A DNA stretch of 64,000 nucleotides from Bacillus sp. SM2101 (GTDB lineage: Bacteria > Bacillota > Bacilli > Bacillales > SM2101). The stretch is from contig NZ_JAEUFG010000004.1 in assembly GCF_018588585.1 (NCBI RefSeq), positions 1-64,000 on the forward strand, in the 5' to 3' direction. The notes beneath the pieces were generated by a model. The model saw nothing but the letters and a program-made list of their open reading frames with translations. It did not search any database and had not been told where the DNA came from. Shown in pieces: positions 36,005 through 44,895 of this stretch (positions are counted from its first letter, which is position 1; each line of letters starts with the position of its first letter). The translations under genes and the position numbers were made by a program.

Positions 36005-36176
36005 AATTCACTCCCTTAACCTACAATAAATTCACGCAGTATTGTTTGTACAGGATATGAATCTATTAAATGAATAGTGAGATGTTGTAAATTAAATGTG
36101 CTCTTGTACAATAAAGTGGATATTTTTATAGACCAAACCAAACTATTGTTTTAGAAGTCAACTTAACAATAACTCA

Positions 36177-36503
36177 TCAATCTATAATCAACTCACGTCT
36201 AACCTCTTCATGAACCCTATCCAACTCCCTCACAGCAACCTCACATTCTTTCTCGAGTTGCTTAACCTTACACTCATCATTCCTATGCATAATCAGGTCG
36301 AACTTCAAACTCATCACCTTGTCGTAATAATGATTAATATACTCATTGTAGTACATCACCGTATGCTTATAACCACACTGTACACAAGGATAATACCAAT
36401 GAAATACAAGCTTTCCCTTATACATTCCAACGAAAGGTTTATGTATCTTAGCTGCTCTAAATTCATATGGGCAAATCTCACATTTAACTGTTTGAATCGG
36501 CAA
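36177..36503 (-). CDS. Small zinc-ribbon-like protein
   Basis: A 108-residue protein with two CxxC pairs (CEICPY near residue 8 and CVQCGY near residue 40) followed by a helical, coiled-coil tail. It probably binds one zinc ion. The TTG start follows GGGGATTTAA. Role in the phage early region unknown. Confidence 0.6.
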   Translation of the reverse strand: MPIQTVKCEICPYEFRAAKIHKPFVGMYKGKLVFHWYYPCVQCGYKHTVMYYNEYINHYYDKVMSLKFDLIMHRNDECKVKQLEKECEVAVRELDRVHEEVRRELIID

Positions 36504-36552
36504 TTAAATCCCCATTCTACTCATTAAATAATTCCTCCTAGTTATCGTTTTA

Positions 36553-36792
36553 CTACTTCTCCCCAAACACTTTGTTTACAATATTAAAAAAGCGATCTCT
36601 AAGATAGTCACCAAAATACGAATATTTACTACCACTCTCAAACTCGATGCTACCTAAACAACTTTTACATACATGTTTTTGCGCATCATAAGTATGACCT
36701 GGATAAACCACAGAAAGCTTAATAGGCGTTAAATATCTATCGTTTTCCACCTCTTCCTTACAACTATCACAGTAATAATGAGTTATATGCAT
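36553..36792 (-). CDS. Small zinc-ribbon-like protein
   Basis: A 79-residue protein with CDSC near the start and CKSC in the middle, a typical zinc-ribbon spacing. It begins MHITHYYCDS behind GGGGATTCACGA. No further assignment. Confidence 0.6.
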   Translation of the reverse strand: MHITHYYCDSCKEEVENDRYLTPIKLSVVYPGHTYDAQKHVCKSCLGSIEFESGSKYSYFGDYLRDRFFNIVNKVFGEK

Positions 36793-36850
36793 TCGTGAAT
36801 CCCCTCATATAATATTAATTCAAATAAAAAAAGACCACCTAAATAGTCGT

Positions 36851-37027
36851 CTAACTTGCTACATCCTCAACGCTACATATATTAGCTGTATTTACCATCA
36901 CATCATCACTAATGCGTAACCATTTATTAACTATCGCATCAAACTTATTCACTGAATAATCCCTTATATCACCTATATGAGCATCAACAAAATACTCTTT
37001 GCCATTGTTCATGATAATTTTGATCAT
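36851..37027 (-). CDS. Small phage protein of unknown function
   Basis: A 58-residue protein (begins MIKIIMNNGK, ends SVEDVAS). GGGGAGGAACTAAC gives a clear ribosome binding site. The beta-like N-terminus (IIMNNGKEYFVDA) resembles small phage early proteins. Not recognised. Confidence 0.6.
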   Translation of the reverse strand: MIKIIMNNGKEYFVDAHIGDIRDYSVNKFDAIVNKWLRISDDVMVNTANICSVEDVAS

Positions 37028-37201
37028 GTTAGTTCCTCCCCATAATAAAAAGCCTATTCCAATGGATAGACTTTGTTGTTATTAATCAATTAGTATTGTA
37101 TCATTACAAAAAACTGAGCTTATACCTCACAGTCACTGACTGTTATTGTTGGTTCCGATATTTAATCCCTCTCTTTAACGATGAAAAAGAGCATAATCAA
37201 A

Positions 37202-38050
37202 TTATTGTGGTGAGTATCTCCCTGCCATAATATGCTTAATTACTTGACTAACCCTATCTATATTTACATTATAACCTTTGTCTTTTAAAATTTTTGTAAC
37301 TTCCATCGTAGAAAACCCACCATCTTCCTTGTTTAAATCTGTTATTATCGATGCTACTTTTTGATACAATTCTGATTCCTTTTCTACTCGTGTTTTTTCT
37401 AATTGCATAAAGTAGCTATTCATGTTTTCATCGGCGTTCTTTGTAATTAATTCATCCTTATCAGCATAAACCTTGTTACCCCTACCATTGATAGCCTTCA
37501 TTATTTTACTTTCTAATCCATCCATTTTTTTAACCAAATACTTTTCAGCATTAGTTATCTCAATACTGGTACTATTAATGATTGCTTCACTTTGTATAGC
37601 TCTAAATATTGGATTATCTGGCTTTTCATCTTCAATTGCTTTAGATACCATTAATTCAAAATTTTCCTTTAATTCAACCGTCCCTTGCATATCATTAGTA
37701 TAAAAAATCGTCCTTTGTTCACTGATATCAAAAGGAAGTGAAGTACCTCTTTCACATATTTGAACAATTGGCTTTCTAATAGCATGTCGTATTGCTAATT
37801 CGTACATTACATTAGGGTTTAAATTTGTTAAATTCGCAACAACTAGTTCAGAATCAATTATATTCTGGATGACTTGATTCGTTATTGAACCTCCTTCACT
37901 CATTCTATGAGCTACAGTAACTTCAAATCCTAATTTAGCTAATACAGGTTCTATTGCAGCATCAATCACACCATCAGCATGTCTTCTTATTGGTGAATCA
38001 TCAGAGCCTAATGGAGTAATAACAAAGCATTTTTGTTTTTGATCAGTCAT
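37202..38050 (-). CDS. TIR / nucleoside 2-deoxyribosyltransferase-like protein
   Basis: A 282-residue protein. Residues ~5-135 form a TIR/NDT-like Rossmann fold (CFVITPLGSDDSPIRRHADG, LVVANLTNLNPNVMYELAIR with the conserved N-P-x-x-x-x-E, RKPIVQICERGTSLPFDI). This kind of domain hydrolyses or transfers from nucleotides such as NAD in several anti-phage systems. The C-terminal half is helical and charged with a small winged-helix-like end (FSTMEVTKILKDKGYNV). A defence or superinfection-exclusion function is an inference. Confidence 0.68.
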   Translation of the reverse strand: MTDQKQKCFVITPLGSDDSPIRRHADGVIDAAIEPVLAKLGFEVTVAHRMSEGGSITNQVIQNIIDSELVVANLTNLNPNVMYELAIRHAIRKPIVQICERGTSLPFDISEQRTIFYTNDMQGTVELKENFELMVSKAIEDEKPDNPIFRAIQSEAIINSTSIEITNAEKYLVKKMDGLESKIMKAINGRGNKVYADKDELITKNADENMNSYFMQLEKTRVEKESELYQKVASIITDLNKEDGGFSTMEVTKILKDKGYNVNIDRVSQVIKHIMAGRYSPQ

Positions 38051-38258
38051 TTAGTTATCTCCTTTCACCATCTACAATTCGACAAAAGGAGATTTTTTCC
38101 TGCAACAAAACCCCACTCATTTAATGAGCCGAAATTTTCCGCCTATAAAATTCAAAGGTAATATGTATAAAAATAAACAAACCATCATATTTATCCACAA
38201 CTTATTAACAATATCCACAAAATTAAAACACCCCAACTGGGATGTTTTAGTTAATTAG

Positions 38259-38555
38259 CTATTCCTTCTCAAGAAGGCTAACTCCTGTTTGAGTTATATG
38301 AATTTTTTCCCAAAGAATTAACACTGTGTTGTTCTTATATTCACTATGCTTACGACCACCAGTAGTAAAAGGAGAACCATCAAATCGAACCAAATTTAAA
38401 TCCTTCAATTTTTCAAGATGGTATGTTGCATGTTGCTTTATTTCATTTCCATATCCTTCAAAACCTAGATTAACAGGATTTGGCCTATCTCCCCCCTCAT
38501 AATCAGCTTTATATAAAGCTAATAACACGTTCTTTTCGATTTGTTCAAGCACCAT
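38259..38555 (-). CDS. YjcQ-like winged-helix protein
   Basis: A 98-residue protein (MVLEQIEKNVLLALYKADYE) with a winged-helix pattern, including ATYHLEKLKDLNLVRFDG and a final ITQTGVSLLEKE strand-helix. This resembles the YjcQ family of phage-related proteins. The ATG at 38555 follows AAAAAGGAGTGAGTCG. Confidence 0.65.
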   Translation of the reverse strand: MVLEQIEKNVLLALYKADYEGGDRPNPVNLGFEGYGNEIKQHATYHLEKLKDLNLVRFDGSPFTTGGRKHSEYKNNTVLILWEKIHITQTGVSLLEKE

Positions 38556-38619
38556 CGACTCACTCCTTTTTAAGTAATAAACCAAATTAAATATTCAACA
38601 AAGGTTTTCATATTTCCTT

Positions 38620-38919
38620 CTATTTCAATTCATAACTACCAACCATCGCCATCTTCAACTTCTCAACTAACTCCTGTTTCTCATTATCTGACATGCTCTT
38701 AAATAGCTTATTAGCCTTTATATCAATGTTAATACCCTTACTATCATTGTCCTGCTGCAACATCAATTCAATGCGTTCTAATCTCTCTAACATGTTTCTA
38801 AAATCATCTTCAAATCTATATAAGAAGTTTGCCAATCCTTTATATAAATTATCATTCGCACGTCTTGATTGCTTATATATAGCATCCTCAACATCCATAC
38901 GACTCATATTTGGATTCAT
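38620..38919 (-). CDS. Helical phage protein of unknown function
   Basis: A 99-residue protein (begins MNPNMSRMDV) that is almost all helical with an amphipathic middle (FLYRFEDDFRNMLERLERIE), suggesting an oligomeric coiled coil. The start follows GAAAGGGTTGATTTATT. Not recognised. Confidence 0.6.
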   Translation of the reverse strand: MNPNMSRMDVEDAIYKQSRRANDNLYKGLANFLYRFEDDFRNMLERLERIELMLQQDNDSKGINIDIKANKLFKSMSDNEKQELVEKLKMAMVGSYELK

Positions 38920-39001
38920 AATAAATCAACCCTTTCAGATATATTTCTCATAAATGAACAGAGAGCGCAATTTTGCGCTTTCCTATCTCTATGCACACTA
39001 C

Positions 39002-39214
39002 TTATTCAACTACAACCTTTACCCACTTATACTCTTTAGCATCATTTACAATCTGTTTAAACTTCGAAATATTTTCATCAGACATATTACATTTATAATT
39101 TAAAAACTGACTTAATAATGGTGCTGTTACACCCATTTCAGCAGCAATTTTTTTCAATGTTAATTCTTTCTTTTTTATTTCAACTAATAATTGCAAGCGC
39201 TCATCCCTTGTCAT
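39002..39214 (-). CDS. XRE-family HTH regulator
   Basis: A ~70-residue protein with a clear HTH (LTLKKIAAEMGVTAPLLSQF, then LNYKCNMSDENISKF). The third Met codon is used here because GAGGG lies 6 nt upstream. It lies downstream of the RNA-polymerase-like gene, separated from it by ~340 bp. Confidence 0.75.
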   Translation of the reverse strand: MTRDERLQLLVEIKKKELTLKKIAAEMGVTAPLLSQFLNYKCNMSDENISKFKQIVNDAKEYKWVKVVVE

Positions 39215-39555
39215 CATCAACCCTCACTTTCTCGTTATATTTTATTTATCGAAATAATTAAGCATAATAAACTAAAAAAAGTTAGCACAACATTTTAGTC
39301 ATGCTAATAAAAATTAATTACATATTAGGAGATACAATACGATTCTCGAATTGTAGAAGCATTTTCATACTCCACAAATCATCTAATTGTTTAGCTGATT
39401 TATGCAATGTGAAAATCAACACTTGAGTTGTAATAATCATAATGATATGATTTAATTGGATATTTTTATTTTAAAATAGAAAAAATAATAAAGTATGAGG
39501 AAGAAATACTCTATTGGGTGTAAGATAGTATCCCTTCCTTCTATATAGCAAACCT
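39215..39555. other. Intergenic region, no gene seen
   Basis: This 341-bp AT-rich stretch has no open frame with a good start. A short inverted stretch TATTTTTATTTTAAAATAGA lies near 39462-39481. It probably holds the promoter of the HTH gene at 39214. Confidence 0.4.
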
Positions 39556-42234
39556 TTAAGATGCTGTCATATCAACGGTTCGAGTAGAATTAGTGTGGAC
39601 TTTTTTGTTGTGTATAAATGCATTTAGAAATGTTTGTCGTTGTGTTGTATAAAGGACATTCATTAACTTTGTTGTCATGTGGCTTTTGTTATTTATTGCT
39701 TCTCTCAGCAACGCATACATTGTATTTGGCTTGACGGTTAACTTTTGCATCCGATAATTAAAATACTTAACTTTATTATCGAGTATATTATTCCTTTCAT
39801 TCTCATCTGTAACTTTTGCATATATCCCCTTTATATCTCTATTCATTACTTCAACGTAATTTAATATTTTTGCTTTTTGCTTCCGATCAGCCTTTATTAT
39901 GTTCTGTTTAACAACCAAATCAAGTAATCTAACATCTTCTCGTTTCTCTCCGTATTTCAAATCACTCATATCTATTATTAAATAATCCATAGGACAATCA
40001 TACTTTATCACTCGATCTCTAATTGTTTCGCTTTTACTTACATATTGCCAAAACAAAGGCTTTTCCCTCTTCAACTCAGGAATTTTAGCAACATTTCTTA
40101 CTTCATTTTCAATATCGGTGTCATAAAACTTTTTAGCTAAGTCGATACAAATACAGCTTAAAACGGTCATCACATCAACCTTTTTCATTAGCTTATTTAA
40201 TACGTTCTCACTCTCTCCTTTTTTCAACATATCCCAATAAATAGACATACACAATTGACCTATATTCACTACTTGTCCTATTTTCTTTTGACTTGTTGCA
40301 AGTTGATTATCAATGATACTCATATTCTCGTTATTCATCTTATACTTTTTCGGCTCACTCTCCACATCATTGATGCAAACTAGATAATTATCTGGACACT
40401 GTTTTGCAATTCCTAAAAGGTTAACATCATCAAACAATAAACAGGTATCACTGTCATAATCACAACCAGATAATATGTCCTGGAGTGCAAATTTAATAGC
40501 ATTCACACAGACCACATTGTCGGTTAAATTAAAGTAGTCTTTTATCTCCTTAACATACTTATTTTTAGCTATAAGTACATTTGATGGACTTGTATTTGGA
40601 TTCCTAAAGCCTACTAACTCCTTTTCAAACTCATGAAGTGTGGTATATATTTCATTACCTGTTAGACTTAAATTATGTATATCTTCAACATCAAATTGAC
40701 CAATGGCATGATATAAAAATTCCATCGGATTTCCCAATAGCACACAATAATCACCTTTTAGCCTAACTTTCCCATTCTTTACATGAGTAACATATTTATT
40801 AATCTCAGCTTTCCTGAAGTCTCTGAATAGCTTTGTATTAACAATCTGGTCATTCCTATTATATAAATCAACAAACATCAAGTTACTATTAATACTATTA
40901 GCACTTTGAGTTATATGCTGAATGAAAAAGTCATCATCAGATTTAAGCTTATGTATATATTCCTTTTCAAATACAGTTAATTTAGTTATGTCTTCCCCTT
41001 CCATAGGCAAACAATTTAACATTTGATATGAGGTCTGTTGAAGAATATCTCCGTTGTCATCTACTCCACGTTTTGATTTCTTTTCATGCTTACAAACACC
41101 GAACATTGAATCCTCATCACTAACTAGTCGCTTCCAGTAGTTCCACATATCTTGCTTTGAATCTAAAACATCACTAAACTTCAATGCCTTTAATGAAGAT
41201 GGAGTAAAAATAAACTGTATGTCTTTGGCTAACATTGACTCACCGAACATATTATCAATTTTCCAATTATCATAGTTAACACCTTCTGGACAATAATCAC
41301 GTAAGAACTTTTGAATATTACAATTGAATGCTGCTGACTTGAACATGTGATTCCGAAGCAATTTCATTGATTGTCCTTCTGCAAAGTATTCACTATCTAA
41401 CAATGATTCTCCATCAAAAAGACTATTTTTCACTTGCGTATTTTCAGTAATGCTATCCAAAAAGCCATCTTCACCCTTACGAACCACATTACACAATTGA
41501 TTAAATCTACTTTCTACATCATCAACTATAAGCATGTTATTAGGGTTAATTTTTATAGTATCTTCCAATGAACTACCAACTAGTGATTCATATGCTAACA
41601 GACTTGCATAATCAAACTTACTCTCTTTATCAAATGACAAATACATCCTACTCCAATTAATCATTTCATTGTATAAGTCCTCTTTGATAAATAAGCACTG
41701 ACCAGTTCGACTTTTGCTACTGGATCTCTTATACACTACATATTTATCAGTTGTAACTTCTCCTGTTTTATCATTTACAGTTGTAATGGTAAATCCATTT
41801 AAGTATAGATACTCCCTCAGTTTGTCATTTTTGACTTCTTTCCATTTATCCATGTCTATTTCAAATTGTATAACCTTCATATATGTATTTATTTTATTAT
41901 TATAATTAGCTAACTTAACCCTTTTTTCCTCGGATTGTTCATCCAGATTAGATAATTGGTCATTAATTTTATATACCTTTTCAGATAATATTTTAAGTAT
42001 TTCTTCACCCGACCGTACTCTTTGATTAAATTTCACATTAATAATATCATCTGAAAATTGCTTATCACTATGCTTAACTATATGTACTGTAAGACCTTCT
42101 TTGAGTAGTTTGATTAGTTCTAGGCTGTAAGGGATCATGCCATTATATTCTGATTTAAGTACCTTATCCCTAATCATATGACTATATATATCTGAACCTT
42201 CAATACTACGAATATATACATTATTATTTGTCAA
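39556..42234 (-). CDS. QDE-1/YonO-like single-chain RNA polymerase
   Basis: An 892-residue protein with two motifs of the two-barrel (double-psi beta-barrel) RNA polymerases: VGFRNPNTSPSNVLIAKN (RNP at 544-546), matching the RNPxxxPG-type motif of eukaryotic RdRPs, and 46 residues later DILSGCDYDSDTCLLFDD, where DYDSD (592-596) takes the place of the metal-binding DxDGD. GDYCVLLGNPMEFLYHAIG upstream is also in keeping. YonO of SPbeta is the characterised phage member. The usual Gly is Ser here, the three Asp are kept. A TTG start follows AAGGAGAAATATTTA. The helicase gene upstream is its probable partner. Template and promoter are unknown. Confidence 0.75.
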   Translation of the reverse strand: MTNNNVYIRSIEGSDIYSHMIRDKVLKSEYNGMIPYSLELIKLLKEGLTVHIVKHSDKQFSDDIINVKFNQRVRSGEEILKILSEKVYKINDQLSNLDEQSEEKRVKLANYNNKINTYMKVIQFEIDMDKWKEVKNDKLREYLYLNGFTITTVNDKTGEVTTDKYVVYKRSSSKSRTGQCLFIKEDLYNEMINWSRMYLSFDKESKFDYASLLAYESLVGSSLEDTIKINPNNMLIVDDVESRFNQLCNVVRKGEDGFLDSITENTQVKNSLFDGESLLDSEYFAEGQSMKLLRNHMFKSAAFNCNIQKFLRDYCPEGVNYDNWKIDNMFGESMLAKDIQFIFTPSSLKALKFSDVLDSKQDMWNYWKRLVSDEDSMFGVCKHEKKSKRGVDDNGDILQQTSYQMLNCLPMEGEDITKLTVFEKEYIHKLKSDDDFFIQHITQSANSINSNLMFVDLYNRNDQIVNTKLFRDFRKAEINKYVTHVKNGKVRLKGDYCVLLGNPMEFLYHAIGQFDVEDIHNLSLTGNEIYTTLHEFEKELVGFRNPNTSPSNVLIAKNKYVKEIKDYFNLTDNVVCVNAIKFALQDILSGCDYDSDTCLLFDDVNLLGIAKQCPDNYLVCINDVESEPKKYKMNNENMSIIDNQLATSQKKIGQVVNIGQLCMSIYWDMLKKGESENVLNKLMKKVDVMTVLSCICIDLAKKFYDTDIENEVRNVAKIPELKREKPLFWQYVSKSETIRDRVIKYDCPMDYLIIDMSDLKYGEKREDVRLLDLVVKQNIIKADRKQKAKILNYVEVMNRDIKGIYAKVTDENERNNILDNKVKYFNYRMQKLTVKPNTMYALLREAINNKSHMTTKLMNVLYTTQRQTFLNAFIHNKKVHTNSTRTVDMTAS

Positions 42235-42282
42235 TAAATATTTCTCCTTTATATATGATTAATTTCTTAATATACCGAGCAC

Positions 42283-42395
42283 AGAAAGCGTTTTTCTTTC
42301 TGGGTGAGAAGACTGACCGAAAGGGAAGTCTATATCCTCGCAGTTAAGAGTTACACATGAGTTTGACTATCTTAACAAACCGCGGGGGAAACGCT
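42283..42395 (+). ncRNA. Candidate structured RNA between helicase and polymerase genes
   Basis: The gene-free gap 42235-42617 contains a GC-richer stretch that folds on the plus strand: AGCGTTTTTC (42287-42296) pairs over 10 bp with GGGAAACGCT (42386-42395); inside are AGACTGACCGAAAGGGAAG (42310-42328, stem completed by TCT, GAAA tetraloop and tandem G-A pairs) and GTTAAGA/TCTTAAC (42343-42349 with 42370-42376). A local hairpin AGAAAG/CTTTCT (42283-42301) would compete with the long stem. GNRA loop and sheared pairs favour the plus strand, antisense to the flanking genes. I do not recognise a known family. Confidence 0.4.
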
Positions 42396-42458
42396 AGTTA
42401 ATAATTACTCCATTCCGCATACGCTTCATTCCATAATTTTTAACTTTTTGCGTTCGTT

Positions 42459-42470
42459 CCCCCCCCCCCC
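42459..42470. repeat. 12-bp homopolymeric C tract
   Basis: Twelve consecutive Cs (Gs on the transcribed strand) lie between the helicase and polymerase-like genes. Such tracts slip easily; here it is outside any coding region and could affect only leader RNA or spacing. Confidence 0.8.
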
Positions 42471-42617
42471 TTCAACGCCTTATATTATTTTTTTACCTAT
42501 CCTTAAATATCAAATTAATAGACTTATTACTATGTAAAATTTAATATTCTATATAAATTACCACCCTTTTTTGCATAAAGCTCTATATAGGTAACATGCA
42601 TTTTTGGGTGGTAGAAA

Positions 42618-44123
42618 TTAATAATCACACAATCTCCTAATTCTCCAAGCAGACTTAAAATTCTTCTTTTTACCATCCACATTTCTGCTTGTTTGAAATT
42701 GTTCTATTATGTAATCCAACCCAATTTCCCTCAATTTACTGTTTAGAGTATCTATGTGTTTAAGTAACCTATTGTTATTACCATCTCTAACGTTTACTTT
42801 CTCGATTAACTCCTTCCTATCTTTTACTTGAAGCATCACATTACCGACCATATCTCCTAAGTACTTTTCTAACTCAACATTTCTATCCTCTTCTTCGATT
42901 ATTCTATATGTGTATCCAATTTCATTATAAGCACCAAATTTTCTAGCTATATATTTACAATATCCAAACCCACCATATTCCTGAATCAAATCAATCTCAC
43001 TTGAATCAATCACACACTTCATGTAAATTAAATCATTAATTTTTTTCGTACCCTTATCTTTCTCTTCTACGGTTTCATCATATACTATGTGAGAATAATC
43101 TATATCCCGTTGATATTTTCTTATGTACTCTTTGACTCCATTCTTTCTTAAAAAACGTGCCATTTCTAATCTCTTTGTTAATTTAGTTTTTGTACGTGCA
43201 AGTTCTTGATTAGTAATTGTTTTTATGTATAAATACAAATGGTCTTCCTCATCTTCCAACCTTTTTCTTCCTATACACTGAATAAGGGTTCCTGTATCTT
43301 TCACATCACATACTATATGTAATAGCTCTTTATCTTTTATATTCACTCCAGCATCCATACAAGTTGTGGTAATTAAAATCAATTCATCAAATTTTTCATT
43401 TTTAAGTATTGATTCAATCTTTTCACTATCAACATATTTATAGAATTTATCATTGTTTCTACTACAATTAAAAATGCAATGTTCTTTGTATTTACTATAC
43501 AATCCATATGCTTTTTCTACTGATTGAATAAATAAAATGGCCTTTTTTTTAGTTTCAACTGCTTCACGTATAAATGCATCTAGGGTACTGTCTTTGTTGT
43601 AAAAGGTAAGTTCTTCAATAAACTTAAAATTAATCGGTAACTCATAACTTATCGTTTCTAATTCCTTGTAATTAATTATGTATTTTTCCATATAATCACC
43701 AGTTGCGCTCATAAAAATTCTAATGTGGTTGTTTTGTGATAATATTGCATTGAGTGACATATCTGTAGTTTTATTAAATCCTGCATCGGACATGAAGTAA
43801 TGAAATTCGTCACAAATTATGTAGTCATATTCACTGAATTGAAATAACTGATTATGTTTTACCAATGTTTCAATATGTTGATATGTCTTGAGGGAAATTA
43901 CATCTGTTTTATTATCATTTTCAATTTCAAGTTGAAACTGATCTAGACAATTTTTTCTATGTAAAAGCATGAGGATTTTTTGATCATTCTTTTTAGCTAT
44001 TGCGTACAGGTTATTTTTTATAAAGTAACTTTTACCTGCGCCAGTCCCAGCTTTTATTGTTATGATTTCTCCTGGTTTCCATTTCTTTATTTCTTCAAGT
44101 GTTACAAGTTCGCTAACCCTCAG
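42618..44123 (-). CDS. Superfamily 2 DEAD/DExH helicase, partner of RNAP-like protein
   Basis: The full frame gives ~501 residues: Walker A AGTGAGKS (25-32), DExH box CDEFHYF (105-108), motif III SATG, and motif VI QCIGRKR. The first ATG in frame (43970) would remove the Walker A, so the real start must be upstream. The frame opens just after a stop with CTG at 44123 behind AAGGAGGTGATTAACAA, giving LRVSELVTLEEIKKWKPGEI as the N-terminus. A CTG start is unusual. It is encoded directly upstream of the polymerase-like gene. Confidence 0.8.
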   Translation of the reverse strand: MRVSELVTLEEIKKWKPGEIITIKAGTGAGKSYFIKNNLYAIAKKNDQKILMLLHRKNCLDQFQLEIENDNKTDVISLKTYQHIETLVKHNQLFQFSEYDYIICDEFHYFMSDAGFNKTTDMSLNAILSQNNHIRIFMSATGDYMEKYIINYKELETISYELPINFKFIEELTFYNKDSTLDAFIREAVETKKKAILFIQSVEKAYGLYSKYKEHCIFNCSRNNDKFYKYVDSEKIESILKNEKFDELILITTTCMDAGVNIKDKELLHIVCDVKDTGTLIQCIGRKRLEDEEDHLYLYIKTITNQELARTKTKLTKRLEMARFLRKNGVKEYIRKYQRDIDYSHIVYDETVEEKDKGTKKINDLIYMKCVIDSSEIDLIQEYGGFGYCKYIARKFGAYNEIGYTYRIIEEEDRNVELEKYLGDMVGNVMLQVKDRKELIEKVNVRDGNNNRLLKHIDTLNSKLREIGLDYIIEQFQTSRNVDGKKKNFKSAWRIRRLCDY

Positions 44124-44187
44124 TTGTTAATCACCTCCTTTATATAATTCAAGCCTGGGTGTTCTTGACTTTTTTACATACTTCACG

Positions 44188-44367
44188 TTAATACCATAAA
44201 TCTAACCCAAGAAAACTACATAAACGATAATACTTGGACTTGTTAAGCTCCACTTCGCCATTTAAAAACCTACCCAGTGTTGACGCTGACACACCTATTT
44301 CCTTAGCTACATAAGCGTTTGTATAGCCTTGTTGCTTTAATAAATCTTTAAATTGCCAACCTGTCAT
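44188..44367 (-). CDS. Small HTH protein
   Basis: A 59-residue protein (begins MTGWQFKDLL) that is an HTH: LLKQQGYTNAYVAKEIGVSA then STLGRFLNGEVEL. AGGAGGT lies 13 nt upstream of the ATG, a longer spacing than usual. It lies between the helicase gene and the excisionase-like gene. Confidence 0.65.
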   Translation of the reverse strand: MTGWQFKDLLKQQGYTNAYVAKEIGVSASTLGRFLNGEVELNKSKYYRLCSFLGLDLWY

Positions 44368-44480
44368 TAAGTAACACTTTACCTCCTAATCTATTAAAAT
44401 ATAGAAATATAACATGCCTTGTAATATGCACAAAGCATGTATTGTTATGTATAGAGCTCTCTTAAAAACTTATTATGTAA

Positions 44481-44654
44481 TTATTTCTTATTAATATTTT
44501 GGCTGAGAAGTCTGATCCATGCTGAAGTATATGTATTATGAAGATCTTTTCTTTGGTGAGGTTGTGTATCATTCGCAAGGACTAAATTCCCTTGCTTGTA
44601 GTAGTCTACGTATTGTTTTTGATGTTTATGAGATTGTAAGTTTACTATCTGCAT
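44481..44654 (-). CDS. Small phage protein of unknown function
   Basis: A 57-residue basic protein (begins MQIVNLQSHK) with a good ribosome binding site (AAGGAGAAACACT). No domain recognised. Confidence 0.55.
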   Translation of the reverse strand: MQIVNLQSHKHQKQYVDYYKQGNLVLANDTQPHQRKDLHNTYTSAWIRLLSQNINKK

Positions 44655-44712
44655 AGTGTTTCTCCTTATGAAACTATGTTATGGACTTCTATTAAGCTAT
44701 TAAACTATTTAA

Positions 44713-44895
44713 TTACTTGTTGCCATTAAGCCAATTAAGTAAAACATTTTTGGAAATTTTCCATCTGCGACCAACTTTTACTGCATATAGTTCTCCTGAT
44801 GCAACCAGATTGTATGCTGAATTACGACTAATACCAAGATATTTCTGAATATCTTCTACATCTAGTACATCCTTTTCATGAATATCTGCACTCAT
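44713..44895 (-). CDS. Excisionase-type MerR-like HTH protein
   Basis: A 60-residue protein with the helix-turn-helix of the excisionase/DNA-binding (excise) family: VLDVEDIQKYLGISRNSAYN followed by LVASGELYAVKVGRRWKISK. It is divergent from the repressor and close to the integrase, so it is probably Xis or the Cro-side regulator of early genes. Confidence 0.75.
   Translation of the reverse strand: MSADIHEKDVLDVEDIQKYLGISRNSAYNLVASGELYAVKVGRRWKISKNVLLNWLNGNK

Noticed and set aside
39556-42234. Family B DNA polymerase because of the DYDSD motif
   Set aside because: The polymerase B motifs (SLYPS and YGDTDS) are absent, whereas an RNP motif about 46 residues upstream fits the two-barrel RNA polymerases.
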